From the NCBI RefSeq assembly GCF_009789535.1, contig NZ_WSUT01000005.1, forward strand, positions 372,001 through 436,000: DNA of 64,000 nt. Direction: 5' to 3'. This document shows positions 17,020-25,738 of the stretch, in pieces (the stretch's first letter is position 1; each line of letters opens with the position of its first letter). The notes under the pieces were generated by a model. The model worked only from the letters and a program-made list of their open reading frames with translations. It was not told where the DNA came from and made no database searches. The position numbers and the translations under genes were made by a program. The stretch comes from Sphingomonas carotinifaciens (GTDB lineage Bacteria > Pseudomonadota > Alphaproteobacteria > Sphingomonadales > Sphingomonadaceae).

Positions 17020-18791
17020 GCGCCATGCTCCATCGTGGCATCATGCCGGACCGTCACCACCTGCATCATGCCGGCATGCATGTGGTAGAGCAGGTGGCAG
17101 TGGAACGCCCAGTCGCCCACCGCATCCGCGGTCAGGTCGAAGGTCACCGTGCCCCCCGGCGCCACATTCACCGTATGCTTGCGCGGAGCATGGTCGCCGT
17201 GCCCCGTGACCAATTCGAAGAAATGGCCGTGCAGGTGGATGGGGTGCGCCATCATCGTGTCGTTGACCAGTGTCACCCGCACCCGTTCGCCATGCCGGAA
17301 CGGGATCGGCGCCTTGACCTTGTTAAGCTTCACCCCGTCGAACGCCCACATATAGCGTTCCATGTTGCCGGTCAGGTGGATGCGCAGCGCGCGCGACGGC
17401 ACCCGCACGTCAGGATTGCGGCCCAGCGCGACCAGATCGCGATAGACCAGCACCCGGTGCCCGGCATCCGCCAGCCCTTGCGGCGGCTCGCCCGTGCGGT
17501 CCACCGGCATCGGCGCCACCGTCTGCACCGTCGGCGTGCGCGGCAGTTCGGGCGCGTTGGCGAAGTCGCGCATCGCATGGCGCATCGGCGCGGGGGCGCC
17601 ATGCCCACCCGCGCCATTTCCACCTGCGCAGTGCCCCATCGCCGCATGCTCGGGCGCGCAGGGCGCGGCGGACGCCGCGTGATCCATGCCCATCCCCATG
17701 TCCTTCATCGTCGCCAGCGGCCGCCGGCGCAGCGCCGGCACCGCCGCCGCCATGCCCACCCGCGGCGCCAGCGTCGCCCGCGCCATGCCGGACCGGTCCC
17801 ACGCTTCGGCCACCAGCGTATAGGCCATCGCCGCATCCGGCTCGACGATCACGTCATAGGTTTCGGCCACCGCGATCTGGAACTCGTCCACCGCGACGGG
17901 GCGCACATCCTGCCCGTCCGCCTGCACCACCGTCAGCTTCAGCCCGGGAATGCGCACGTTGAAGATCGTCATCGCGCTGGCGTTCACGATGCGCAGCCGC
18001 ACCCGCTCTCCGCGCGAAAACAGCGCGGTCCAGTTGTCCGCCGGTCCATGGCCGTTGACCAGATAGGTGTAGGTCGACCCCGTCACGTCGGACACGTCGC
18101 TGGGGTCCATGCGCATCCCGCCCCACATCCACCGCTCGCCCGCCGACTGGTCGCGTCCCGCGATCAGCCCGGCCAGTGTCTGCTTCTGATAGTTGAAATA
18201 CCCCCCTTGCGCCTTCAGCCTGGCGAAGATCGCGTGCGGATGCATCGCGCTATGGTCGGACAGCACGATCACATGCTCTCGGTCGAACGCGACCGGATCC
18301 GCCTCCTCGGGATCGATCACGATCGGGCCGTACAGCCCCATCTGCTCCTGCAACCCCGAATGGCTGTGATACCAGTATGTGCCCGCCTGGATGACGGGAA
18401 ATTCGTAGGTGAAGCGGCTGCGGGCCGGAATGCCGGGAAAGCTGATCCCCGGCACCCCGTCCATCTGGAACGGCACCAGCAGCCCGTGCCAGTGCAGCGA
18501 GGTTTCCTCGTCCAGCCGGTTGTCCACGGTCAGCCGCGCCGTCTGCCCCTGCCGCAGCCGGATCAGCGGCGCCGGCACGCTGCCGTTGATGCCGATGCCG
18601 TGCATGGCGCGTCCGTCGACCTGCATCATCTGGTGCGCGACCGTCAGGGTGATCGCCTCGCCCGCTACCGTCGGCAAGGGCGCGGCGATCCCTGCCGACA
18701 CCGATTGCGCCCAGCCGGGCACCGCCACCGCACCGGCCGCACCCAGAAAGCCCCGGCGGGTCAGCTTCACCATGCCGTCATCCTCGCTCAT
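17016..18791 (-). CDS. copA: Copper resistance multicopper oxidase CopA, Tat-exported
   Basis: This PcoA/CopA-type cuprous oxidase starts with a twin-arginine signal (KLTRRGFLGAAGAVAVPGWA). The copper-ligand motifs are present: HWHG, YWYHSHSG, HPIHLHGH and the terminal HCHLLYHMHAGMM with the type 1 Met. A Met/His-rich stretch in the middle includes DMGMGMDH and one CAPEHAAMGHC module also found three times in CopB. ATG 18791 is chosen because it overlaps the nth stop (ATGA). Periplasmic. Length 591 is typical. Confidence 0.94.
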   Translation of the reverse strand: MSEDDGMVKLTRRGFLGAAGAVAVPGWAQSVSAGIAAPLPTVAGEAITLTVAHQMMQVDGRAMHGIGINGSVPAPLIRLRQGQTARLTVDNRLDEETSLHWHGLLVPFQMDGVPGISFPGIPARSRFTYEFPVIQAGTYWYHSHSGLQEQMGLYGPIVIDPEEADPVAFDREHVIVLSDHSAMHPHAIFARLKAQGGYFNYQKQTLAGLIAGRDQSAGERWMWGGMRMDPSDVSDVTGSTYTYLVNGHGPADNWTALFSRGERVRLRIVNASAMTIFNVRIPGLKLTVVQADGQDVRPVAVDEFQIAVAETYDVIVEPDAAMAYTLVAEAWDRSGMARATLAPRVGMAAAVPALRRRPLATMKDMGMGMDHAASAAPCAPEHAAMGHCAGGNGAGGHGAPAPMRHAMRDFANAPELPRTPTVQTVAPMPVDRTGEPPQGLADAGHRVLVYRDLVALGRNPDVRVPSRALRIHLTGNMERYMWAFDGVKLNKVKAPIPFRHGERVRVTLVNDTMMAHPIHLHGHFFELVTGHGDHAPRKHTVNVAPGGTVTFDLTADAVGDWAFHCHLLYHMHAGMMQVVTVRHDATMEHGA

Positions 18792-19450
18792 GCCGATTTC
18801 GTGCCGGCCGCCTCCGGCGTCGGCGTCTTGGGCTTGTACGCGCACAGGTCGGCGACGATGCAGCGCCAGCATTCCGGCCGCCGCGCCTTGCACACATAGC
18901 GGCCGTGCAGGATCAGCCAGTGATGCGCGTGCAGGCGAAAGGGCTGCGGCGTCGCCTTGTCCAGCTTCAGCTCCACCGCCAACGGCGTCTTGCCGCGCGC
19001 CAGCCCGGTGCGGTTGCCGACGCGAAAGATATGCGTGTCCACCGCAAAGGTTTCCGCCCCGAACGCCACGTTCATCACCACATTCGCGGTCTTGCGCCCG
19101 ACGCCGGGCAACCGTTCCAGCGCATCGCGATCCGCCGGCACCTCGCCGCCATACTCGTCGACCAGCATCTGCGACAGCGCGATGACGTTCTTGGCCTTGG
19201 TGTTGAACAGGCCGATCGTCTTGATCTGCTCCTTCAACCCCGCCTCGCCCAGTTCCAGCATCCGGGCCGGCGTATCGACGGTGGCGAACAGGCCGCGCGT
19301 CGCACGGTTCACCCCCGCATCGGTCGCCTGCGCGGACAGCGCGACCGCAACGACCAGCGTGTAGGGATTGACGAACTCCAGCTCGGTCTCGGGATGCGGG
19401 TTCGCCTCCGCCAGCCGCGCGTAGAACTCGACGACGTCGGCCTTTTTCAC
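18788..19450 (-). CDS. nth: Endonuclease III
   Basis: This base-excision repair DNA glycosylase/AP lyase removes oxidised pyrimidines. The helix-hairpin-helix LERLPGVGRKTANVV with the catalytic Lys, the catalytic Asp in VDTHIFRVGNR, and the C-terminal 4Fe-4S loop with Cys-x6-Cys-x2-Cys-x5-Cys spacing are intact. GTG 19450 overlaps the dapB stop (GTGA) and gives 220 residues, close to the E. coli length. It sits between dapB and copA, with four-base overlaps on both sides. Confidence 0.95.
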   Translation of the reverse strand: MKKADVVEFYARLAEANPHPETELEFVNPYTLVVAVALSAQATDAGVNRATRGLFATVDTPARMLELGEAGLKEQIKTIGLFNTKAKNVIALSQMLVDEYGGEVPADRDALERLPGVGRKTANVVMNVAFGAETFAVDTHIFRVGNRTGLARGKTPLAVELKLDKATPQPFRLHAHHWLILHGRYVCKARRPECWRCIVADLCAYKPKTPTPEAAGTKSA

Positions 19451-20175
19451 AGGCCCAGCACGTCGCCCATGCGATACCGCCCCGGCGCCTGCCCTGCCAG
19501 CCACAGCGCGGCGCGCACCGCGCCCTTGGCAAAGATCGAGCGCGCATCGGCACGGTGGTTCAATTCGATCCGCTCGCCCTCGCTGGCGAAGATCACGCTG
19601 TGATCGCCGACCACCGATCCGCCGCGCAACGACGCCATGCCGATCGTCCCCTCGGTCCGTGCGCCAACGAGGCCCGCCCGCCCGTCGACGCGCAGTTCGC
19701 TCAAGCTCGTGCCCCGTCCCGCCGCCGCCGCCTCGCCCAGCAACAGCGCGGTACCCGACGGCGCATCCACCTTGTGGCGGTGGTGCATTTCCAGCACCTC
19801 GATATCCCAGTCCGCGCCCAGCCGCGCTGCGGCCTCGCGCACCAGGATCGACAACAGCGTGACGCCCAGCGAGGTATTGCCGGTCTGCAACACCGCGATC
19901 TCGGCCGCCGCCGCATCGATCGCGGCATGCTGCTGCGCGCTCAGCCCCGTCGTGCCGATCACGATCGCGGTCCCGGCGGTGCGCGCCGCCGCCAGATGCG
20001 CGTCGAGCGCACCGGCGGTGGAAAAATCGACCAGCACGTCGGCGGCGCGCGCCAGCGGCAAGGGGTCGTCACGCGAATCGGCCCCACCGGCCAGCGTCGC
20101 GCCTTCCACTTCGATCAGGTCGGCGATCGCGCGGCCCATCCGCCCGGCGCTGCCATAGATGCCGATCGCGGTCAT
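19447..20175 (-). CDS. dapB: 4-hydroxy-tetrahydrodipicolinate reductase
   Basis: DapB reduces hydroxy-tetrahydrodipicolinate with NAD(P)H in the lysine and diaminopimelate pathway. The N-terminal Rossmann motif is IGIYGSAGRMGRAI, DFSTAGA follows, and the catalytic block is EMHHRHKVDAPSGTALLLGE. At 242 residues it is slightly shorter than the 270-residue E. coli enzyme, as in other alphaproteobacteria. It heads the coupled run dapB-nth-copA-copB. Confidence 0.95.
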   Translation of the reverse strand: MTAIGIYGSAGRMGRAIADLIEVEGATLAGGADSRDDPLPLARAADVLVDFSTAGALDAHLAAARTAGTAIVIGTTGLSAQQHAAIDAAAAEIAVLQTGNTSLGVTLLSILVREAAARLGADWDIEVLEMHHRHKVDAPSGTALLLGEAAAAGRGTSLSELRVDGRAGLVGARTEGTIGMASLRGGSVVGDHSVIFASEGERIELNHRADARSIFAKGAVRAALWLAGQAPGRYRMGDVLGL

Positions 20176-20293
20176 GCCCGACGCTCCCACCGGGGTGCAC
20201 GGGCGACTGACGGTATGGAATGATCGGTCATGTCCCCGCTCTGCCAGAACGCGGCGCCCGCGCAAGGGGGCGAGAGGATCGGCCGGCCGGCTT

Positions 20294-20449
20294 TCAGCCG
20301 CGCGCCACGTCGCCGGCTTCGGCTTCCAGCCGGCGGTCCAGCGACTCCAGCGGCAATTCGATCTGTGCGGCGACCAGCGTGTCACCGGCACCGTCCATCA
20401 GCTCACGTGCGCGGATCAGCAGCGACTGCGCTTCGGAATAGGGGTTCAT
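20294..20449 (-). CDS. Small conserved-looking protein of 51 residues, function unknown
   Basis: An open frame from ATG 20449 to TGA 20294 encodes MNPYSEAQSLLIRARELMDG followed by an AGDTLVAAQIELPLESLDRRLEAE segment. A GGAG ribosome site lies eight bases upstream of the ATG. The composition (two amphipathic helices, acidic, no odd residues) is that of a real small cytosolic protein rather than a shadow frame. It is the first gene before dapB on the same strand, separated by about 118 bases. I do not recognise a named family. Confidence 0.65.
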   Translation of the reverse strand: MNPYSEAQSLLIRARELMDGAGDTLVAAQIELPLESLDRRLEAEAGDVARG

Positions 20450-20649
20450 GCAAAACTCCGCGAACAAGCAACAAAGGCGGCAAAATCTGGCGCCGGCTTA
20501 TCCACCGCACCGGCGTGCAGCAATGAACCAGGTCACAGTCCCTGCACCAAAGCGGCACAGCCAAGGGGTATGTACGCAATCGTACAATGCACGGAAATCG
20601 GGCCGCATTCGCGTTTTCCTCGCGGTTGCGACCTGGATATCCTCCTCCC

Positions 20650-21378
20650 ATGACCACGCCATCGCTTGTCGTCCTGACCGGGGCCGGGCTGTCCGCCGAG
20701 TCGGGCATTCCCACCTTCCGCTCCACCGCCGGCGTCACCTATTGGGACGTGCGCGACCGCTTCGGCGTGCCGCAAAGCTATACGATCGAGGAGGTCTGCA
20801 CGCCCGAGGCGCTGGCCCGCGATCCCGCGCTCGTGCACGGCTTCTACGATGCGCGCCGCGCCGCCCTTGGCGAGGCCGCACCCAATGCCGCACACCGCGC
20901 GCTCGCCCGGCTCGACGCGGCATGGCCGGGCGACCTGCTCATCGTCACGCAGAATGTCGACGACCTGCACGAACGCGCAGGAACACGCCGGCTCGTCCAC
21001 ATGCACGGCGCGCTGCGCTCGGCGCTATGTGCCGCCTGCGACGAACGCAGCGACTGGCAGGGCGATCTGCCACCCGGCACCCCCTGCCCCGCCTGCGGCG
21101 CCCCCGCGCTGCGGCCCGACATCGTGTTCTTTGGCGAGATGCCCTATGCGATGGACCGGATCGAGGCGGCTCTGGCGGGCGCGGACCTGTTCGTGTCGAT
21201 CGGCACGTCGGGCGCGGTCTATCCCGCCGCCGGCTTCGTCCAGCTTGCCCGCGCGTACGGCGCGGACACGCTGGAACTCAATCTCGAACGCTCGGCCGGC
21301 AGCGACCGGTTCGCCGAAAGCCGATTGGGGCCGGCAAGCGTGCTCGTCCCCGACTGGGTCGATTCGCTGCTCGGCTGA
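20650..21378 (+). CDS. cobB: NAD-dependent protein deacylase, class III sirtuin
   Basis: The Sir2 fold is clear: VLTGAGLSAESGIPTFR for NAD binding, TQNVDDLHERAG, the catalytic His in HMHGAL, and a zinc ribbon CAAC...CPAC. The FYDARRAAL segment has the Tyr-x-x-Arg pair that in class III sirtuins favours succinyl- and malonyl-lysine, so desuccinylase activity is likely alongside deacetylation. ATG 20650 gives 242 residues. It converges on era with four bases between the stops. Confidence 0.93.
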   Translation: MTTPSLVVLTGAGLSAESGIPTFRSTAGVTYWDVRDRFGVPQSYTIEEVCTPEALARDPALVHGFYDARRAALGEAAPNAAHRALARLDAAWPGDLLIVTQNVDDLHERAGTRRLVHMHGALRSALCAACDERSDWQGDLPPGTPCPACGAPALRPDIVFFGEMPYAMDRIEAALAGADLFVSIGTSGAVYPAAGFVQLARAYGADTLELNLERSAGSDRFAESRLGPASVLVPDWVDSLLG

Positions 21379-21382
21379 CGGG

Positions 21383-22276
21383 TCACTCCACCCAGTCGAG
21401 CCCCAGGTCGCGATACACGTCGCGGTCCTCGTCCCAGCCGGGGCGGACCTTGACGTGCAGGTACAGATGCACCGGATGGCCCAGCAACTGCGCCAGTTCG
21501 GTGCGGGCGCGCGCGCCGATCTCCTTGATCCGGGCGCCGCTCTTGCCCAGCACGATCGCACGCTGCGTCGGTCGCTCGACCAGGATCTGCTGGTGGATCT
21601 CGACCGACCCGTCCTCGCGCTCCTTGTACGCCTCGGTCTCGACCGCGCTGGCATAGGGCAATTCGGCATGGAGTTGCAGGTAGAGCTGCTCGCGCGTCAC
21701 CTCCGCGGCCAGCGCGCGCTCGGTCGCGTCGGACACCTGATCCTCCGGATAATGCCACGGCCCTTCCGGCACCAGCCTGGCGAATGCACGCTTCAACTCG
21801 GCCACGCCGTCGCCCGTCGCCGCGCTGACGAACCATGTCTCGGCAAAGGGGACCAGCGCGTTCAGCTTTTCGGCATGGACCAGCAGCTTGGCCTTGTCCG
21901 CCAGATCGACCTTGTTCAGGATCAGGTGCTTGGGCTCCGGCCGGTCGGCGATCGCCTCGGCGATGTCGGTCACCTTGGACCCCAGACCGCCCTTGCCGTC
22001 GACCACCAGCGCCAGGATGTCGGCGCCCTCCGCCCCGCCCCAGGCCGCGGCCACCATAGCCCGGTCCAGCCGCCGCTTCGGCTCGAAGATGCCGGGCGTG
22101 TCGACCAGCAGGATCTGCGCATCGCCCTCGATCGCGACACCCAGCAACTTGGCGCGCGTCGTCTGCGCCTTGGGGCTGACGATCGCGACCTTCTGGCCGA
22201 CCAGCGCATTCACCAGCGTGGACTTGCCGGCATTGGGTGCACCGACGACGGCGACGAGGCCGCAATGTTGGGTCAT
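21383..22276 (-). CDS. era: GTPase Era
   Basis: Era binds GTP and the 3' end of 16S rRNA and helps 30S maturation. The G domain has GAPNAGKST (G1), DTPGI (G3) and NKVD (G4), and the C-terminal KH domain carries IVLGKSGARIKEIGARART. 297 residues is standard. Gene order lepB-rnc-era on the minus strand is the usual alphaproteobacterial arrangement, though here rnc and era are separated by a 246-base gap with a repeat. Confidence 0.97.
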   Translation of the reverse strand: MTQHCGLVAVVGAPNAGKSTLVNALVGQKVAIVSPKAQTTRAKLLGVAIEGDAQILLVDTPGIFEPKRRLDRAMVAAAWGGAEGADILALVVDGKGGLGSKVTDIAEAIADRPEPKHLILNKVDLADKAKLLVHAEKLNALVPFAETWFVSAATGDGVAELKRAFARLVPEGPWHYPEDQVSDATERALAAEVTREQLYLQLHAELPYASAVETEAYKEREDGSVEIHQQILVERPTQRAIVLGKSGARIKEIGARARTELAQLLGHPVHLYLHVKVRPGWDEDRDVYRDLGLDWVE

Positions 22277-22380
22277 TCTAGGCTTTCCGGGGGAAGAGAT
22301 GCCGCTCCGTTAGCAGAAATCGTCCGGTGAGAGAATAAGCGGCTCGTCCCGAGCGGCACCGGCGTGATCCCCCCATCCAT

Positions 22381-22447
22381 CCGTTCGTCTCGAGTAACCG
22401 TCGAGTAGCGGCGCCGCCGCGTATCGAGACGGTGTGTCGAGAGACAG
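22381..22447. repeat. REP-like palindromic element (family A), single copy
   Basis: The element begins CCGTTCGTCTCGAGTAACCG, carries a CGGCGCCGCCG centre, and ends ACGGTGTGTCGAGAGACAGG. It is followed by the tail TTGGCGCACGAA shared with the copies at 33735 and 33844. It lies between rnc and era and interrupts an otherwise conserved tight gene pair. Confidence 0.85.
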
Positions 22448-22522
22448 GTTGGCGCACGAAACGCGGCCTCCTCACCCGCTCCAGACACGAACCGACCGAG
22501 GACGAAATCGCCGCTCCCCCAC

Positions 22523-23182
22523 CTACCCGCGCACCTTCGCCAGCAACGCCTTGGCCGCCGCCGTCTCGGCCTCCTGCTTGTTCGCTCCGCTCGCCGTCGC
22601 CTCGGCCGATTTGCCGACCCGCACCGTCACCGTGAAGCGCGGCGCATGCTGCGGCCCCGACCGGTCGGTCACCTCATATTCGGGCGGCTTGCGATTGCTC
22701 GCCGCGGCCCATTCCTGCAACGCCGATTTGGGATGCTGCGGCGCCTTGGCATGAGCATGCACCCGGTCGCCCCAGGCCTGGTGGATGAAGGCGCGCACCG
22801 CCTCCAGCCCGGCTTCGCGGTACCAGGCACCGATCAGCGCCTCCATCACGTCGCCCAGCACATTGTCGCTTTCCGATGCGCCGTCGTCGCGCGCCTGCTT
22901 GCCCAGCCGCAGATGGTCGCGCACGCCCAGTTCGCGCGCCACGTCGGCGCACACCGCACCCGTCACCAGCGCGTTCAGCCGCTTGGACAATTGCCCCTCT
23001 GGCTCATCCGGAAACTGTTCCCACAGCCATTCGGCCATGACGAGGCCGAGTACCCGGTCGCCCAGAAACTCCAGCCGCTCGTAATTCTCCGCCGCCTGGC
23101 TGCCATGGGTCAGCGCGCGGGCGAAGGGCGCGGCGTCCCTCGGCACGCGGCCGAAGACGCTGGCCAGCCATTCCGAAGGCAC
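22523..23182 (-). CDS. rnc: Ribonuclease III
   Basis: RNase III cleaves double-stranded RNA in rRNA processing and mRNA control. The signature NYERLEFLGDRVLGLV and the second acidic site DVMEALIGAWYREAG define the nuclease domain. The C-terminal dsRNA-binding domain begins at SALQEWAAAS and ends ANKQEAETAAAKALL. GTG 23182 is chosen, with an AAGGG site eight bases upstream; an in-frame TTG at 23188 overlapping the lepB stop is an alternative. About 219 residues. Confidence 0.95.
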   Translation of the reverse strand: MPSEWLASVFGRVPRDAAPFARALTHGSQAAENYERLEFLGDRVLGLVMAEWLWEQFPDEPEGQLSKRLNALVTGAVCADVARELGVRDHLRLGKQARDDGASESDNVLGDVMEALIGAWYREAGLEAVRAFIHQAWGDRVHAHAKAPQHPKSALQEWAAASNRKPPEYEVTDRSGPQHAPRFTVTVRVGKSAEATASGANKQEAETAAAKALLAKVRG

Positions 23183-23184
23183 GT

Positions 23185-24048
23185 TCAAAACCCTTCTCCG
23201 ATCCGCGCCGGCCGTGCCGCCTGGAACCAGGTCCATGGCAACAGCCACGATGCGCTGCCATCGGTCGAGAAGAAGGTGATCGCCGCCTTGCCTTCCAGCC
23301 GCTCCATCGGGATGTACCCCATGCCGAACGGTGCGGGGAAGCGGCTGTCCGCCGAATCGTCGCGGTTGTCGCCCATCAGGAACACGTTGCCCGCAGGCAC
23401 GGTATAGACGTCGGTGTCGTCGCGATCGGGAAAGTCGCCCTGATCCAGCACGTCGTAGCTGCGTCCGCCGGGCAGCGTCTCGCGATAGCGGCGATAGCGA
23501 CAGATCTGCGTGCCGCCGACCACGTCCAGATGATCGGCGCCGCATTTCTCCGCATCGAAATTCGGGCTCAGCGGCAGGGTGAAGTCGGCGACCCGCGCCT
23601 TGGGGATCGGCTTGCCGTTCAGGATCACCTGCCCGCCGCGCACCTGCACCGTATCGCCGGGCAGGCCGATCACCCGCTTGATGACGTCGTGATCGTCATG
23701 CGCCGGGTCGGTATCGCCGGGCGCCGGGTCGGGGCTGCGGAACACCACCACGTCGCCGCGCGCCGGATCGCTCGCCAGGATACGCCCCGGGATCAGCGGC
23801 AGGCCCCAGGGCAGCGACCAGCGCGAATAGCCGTAATTCCACTTGGTCACGAACAGATAGTCGCCGATCAGCAGGCGCGGCAGCATCGATTCCGACGGGA
23901 TCGAATAGGGCGCGAACAGGAAGCTGCGGATAACGAACACGAACAGCGCCAGCTTCAACAGGAAGCGCAACGTCTCCCCCGCTTCCGAACGCTTGGGGCT
24001 GTCGGGTTGCGCCTTCGGGGCGGCGGCGGGCGGTGGTGTATCGGCCAT
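23185..24048 (-). CDS. lepB: Signal peptidase I
   Basis: LepB removes signal peptides at the periplasmic face of the inner membrane. A hydrophobic helix (FLLKLALFVFVIRSFLF) is followed by the catalytic Ser in IPSESMLPRLLIGD and the general-base Lys in HDVIKRVIGLPGD. The box GDVVVFRSP and the terminal FLMGDNRDDSADSR match boxes C and E. A proline-rich cytoplasmic start of about 25 residues precedes the helix. Complete. Confidence 0.96.
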   Translation of the reverse strand: MADTPPPAAAPKAQPDSPKRSEAGETLRFLLKLALFVFVIRSFLFAPYSIPSESMLPRLLIGDYLFVTKWNYGYSRWSLPWGLPLIPGRILASDPARGDVVVFRSPDPAPGDTDPAHDDHDVIKRVIGLPGDTVQVRGGQVILNGKPIPKARVADFTLPLSPNFDAEKCGADHLDVVGGTQICRYRRYRETLPGGRSYDVLDQGDFPDRDDTDVYTVPAGNVFLMGDNRDDSADSRFPAPFGMGYIPMERLEGKAAITFFSTDGSASWLLPWTWFQAARPARIGEGF

Positions 24049-24198
24049 GCGTCATCGGTTCGCGCAACGCTTGGGCGGCGTCAAGCGGCAGGTCGTCTGC
24101 ATCCCTTCGCAGGTGCGAAACGTTCGGGCTTGGCTTTCGCCGTCGCCTTGTCATACCCCCGACAGGATAACGGCCCCTTATGCAAAGGACATATACCC

Positions 24199-25692
24199 AT
24201 GGCTGCCGACTGGTCGACGATCGAAGCGCTTCCCCGGACGCCGCTTCTCCAGCTTTTCGCCGAGGACCCCGACCGGCTGAAGACGTTCAGCCTCGACGTC
24301 GCGGGCATCCATTTCGACTGGTCCAAGACGCACCTGACCCGTGACGCGGTCGCCGCCTTCGCCGAACTCGCCAGGGCGCAGGGGCTTGCCGCCAAGCGCG
24401 ACGCGCTGTTCGGCGGCGAGGTGGTCAACGTCACCGAAGGCCGCGCGGTCGAGCACACCGCCGAGCGCGGCGAGGGCAATCCCGAAAGCGTCGCCCGCTC
24501 GCGCGGTTTCCACGACCGGATGCGCGCGCTGATCGACGCGATCGAGGCGGAGGCGCTCGGCCCCGTCCGCTCCATCCTGCACGTCGGCATCGGCGGCTCG
24601 GCGCTTGGGCCCGACCTGCTGGTCGATGCGCTGGGCCGCGAAAGCGACCGCTACGACGTGGCGATCGTCTCCAACGTCGACGGTGTCGCGCTGGAGGAAG
24701 CGTTCAAGCGCTTCGACCCTGCGACCACGCTGCTCGTTGTCGCCTCCAAGACCTTTACCACGACCGAGACGATGCTGAACGCCACCTCGGTCCTGCAATG
24801 GATGACCGAACACGGCGTCGAGGATCCGTATGGCCGCGTGATCGCGCTCACCGCCAGCCCGGACAAGGCGGTGGAATGGGGCGTGGACGAGACGCGCGTG
24901 CTGCCCTTCTCGGAATCGGTCGGCGGGCGCTACTCGCTCTGGTCCTCGATCGGCTTTCCCGCCGCGCTCGCGCTCGGCTGGGACCAGTTCGAGGAATTGC
25001 TGGAGGGTGCAGCCGAAATGGACCGCCATTTCCGCCTTTCCGCGCTCCACGAGAACGCCCCCGCCCTCGCCGCCTTCGCCGACCTCTACTACACCCAGGT
25101 CTGCGGCGCCGAGACGCGCGCCCCCTTCGCCTATGACGAGCGCCTGCGCCTCCTCCCCAGCTACCTCCAGCAACTCGAAATGGAATCGAACGGCAAGGGC
25201 GTCACCATCGACGGACAGCCCGTCGGACGCCCCACCGCCGCCATCACCTGGGGCGGCGTCGGCACCGACGCGCAACACGCCGTCTTTCAGCTCCTCCACC
25301 AGGGCACCCACCTCGTCCCCGTCGAGTTCATCGCCTCCATCGAACCCGGCGACACCCTTGCCGAAGAGCATCACCGCCAACTGCTCCTCAACGCCTTCGC
25401 GCAAGGGGCCGCGCTCATGAAGGGCAAGCAGGCGGACGACCCGGCGCGCAGCTACTCGGGCGACCGCCCCTCCTCCACCCTGCTGCTCGACACGGTCGAC
25501 GCCCGCACGCTCGGCGCCCTCATCGCCTTCTACGAACAGCGCGTCTTCGTGAACGGCGTACTGCTCGGCATCAACTCCTTCGACCAGTTCGGCGTCGAAC
25601 TCGGCAAGGAAATGGCCAAGGCGGCGGAAAAGGGCGGCGGTGATTTCGACCCCTCCACCACCGACCTGATCGCCCGCGCCGGCCTCGACTGA
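24199..25692 (+). CDS. pgi: Glucose-6-phosphate isomerase
   Basis: Pgi interconverts glucose-6-phosphate and fructose-6-phosphate. Family blocks are HVGIGGSALGPDL, SKTFTTTETMLNA, FSESVGGRYSLWSSIGF and, near the C-terminus, GINSFDQFGVELGKEMA. ATG 24199 has an AAAGGAC site nine bases upstream. At 497 residues it is shorter than the E. coli enzyme (549) but intact, as is normal for alphaproteobacteria. Confidence 0.96.
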   Translation: MAADWSTIEALPRTPLLQLFAEDPDRLKTFSLDVAGIHFDWSKTHLTRDAVAAFAELARAQGLAAKRDALFGGEVVNVTEGRAVEHTAERGEGNPESVARSRGFHDRMRALIDAIEAEALGPVRSILHVGIGGSALGPDLLVDALGRESDRYDVAIVSNVDGVALEEAFKRFDPATTLLVVASKTFTTTETMLNATSVLQWMTEHGVEDPYGRVIALTASPDKAVEWGVDETRVLPFSESVGGRYSLWSSIGFPAALALGWDQFEELLEGAAEMDRHFRLSALHENAPALAAFADLYYTQVCGAETRAPFAYDERLRLLPSYLQQLEMESNGKGVTIDGQPVGRPTAAITWGGVGTDAQHAVFQLLHQGTHLVPVEFIASIEPGDTLAEEHHRQLLLNAFAQGAALMKGKQADDPARSYSGDRPSSTLLLDTVDARTLGALIAFYEQRVFVNGVLLGINSFDQFGVELGKEMAKAAEKGGGDFDPSTTDLIARAGLD

Positions 25693-25708
25693 CGCCGCGG
25701 CAATCCTT

Positions 25709-25738
25709 ATGTGTATGGCTCCTGGGAGCCATACACAT
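25709..25738. promoter_or_regulatory. Perfect 30-bp palindrome, probable vapBC operator
   Basis: ATGTGTATGGCTCC (25709-25722) is repeated exactly in reverse complement at 25725-25738 with a two-base centre. The right half overlaps the vapB ATG (25737) and contains its ribosome site (GGGAG, eight bases before the ATG). VapB-type antitoxins bind inverted repeats in their own promoters, so this is the expected autoregulatory operator. In RNA it would also form a hairpin hiding the ribosome site. Confidence 0.7.
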
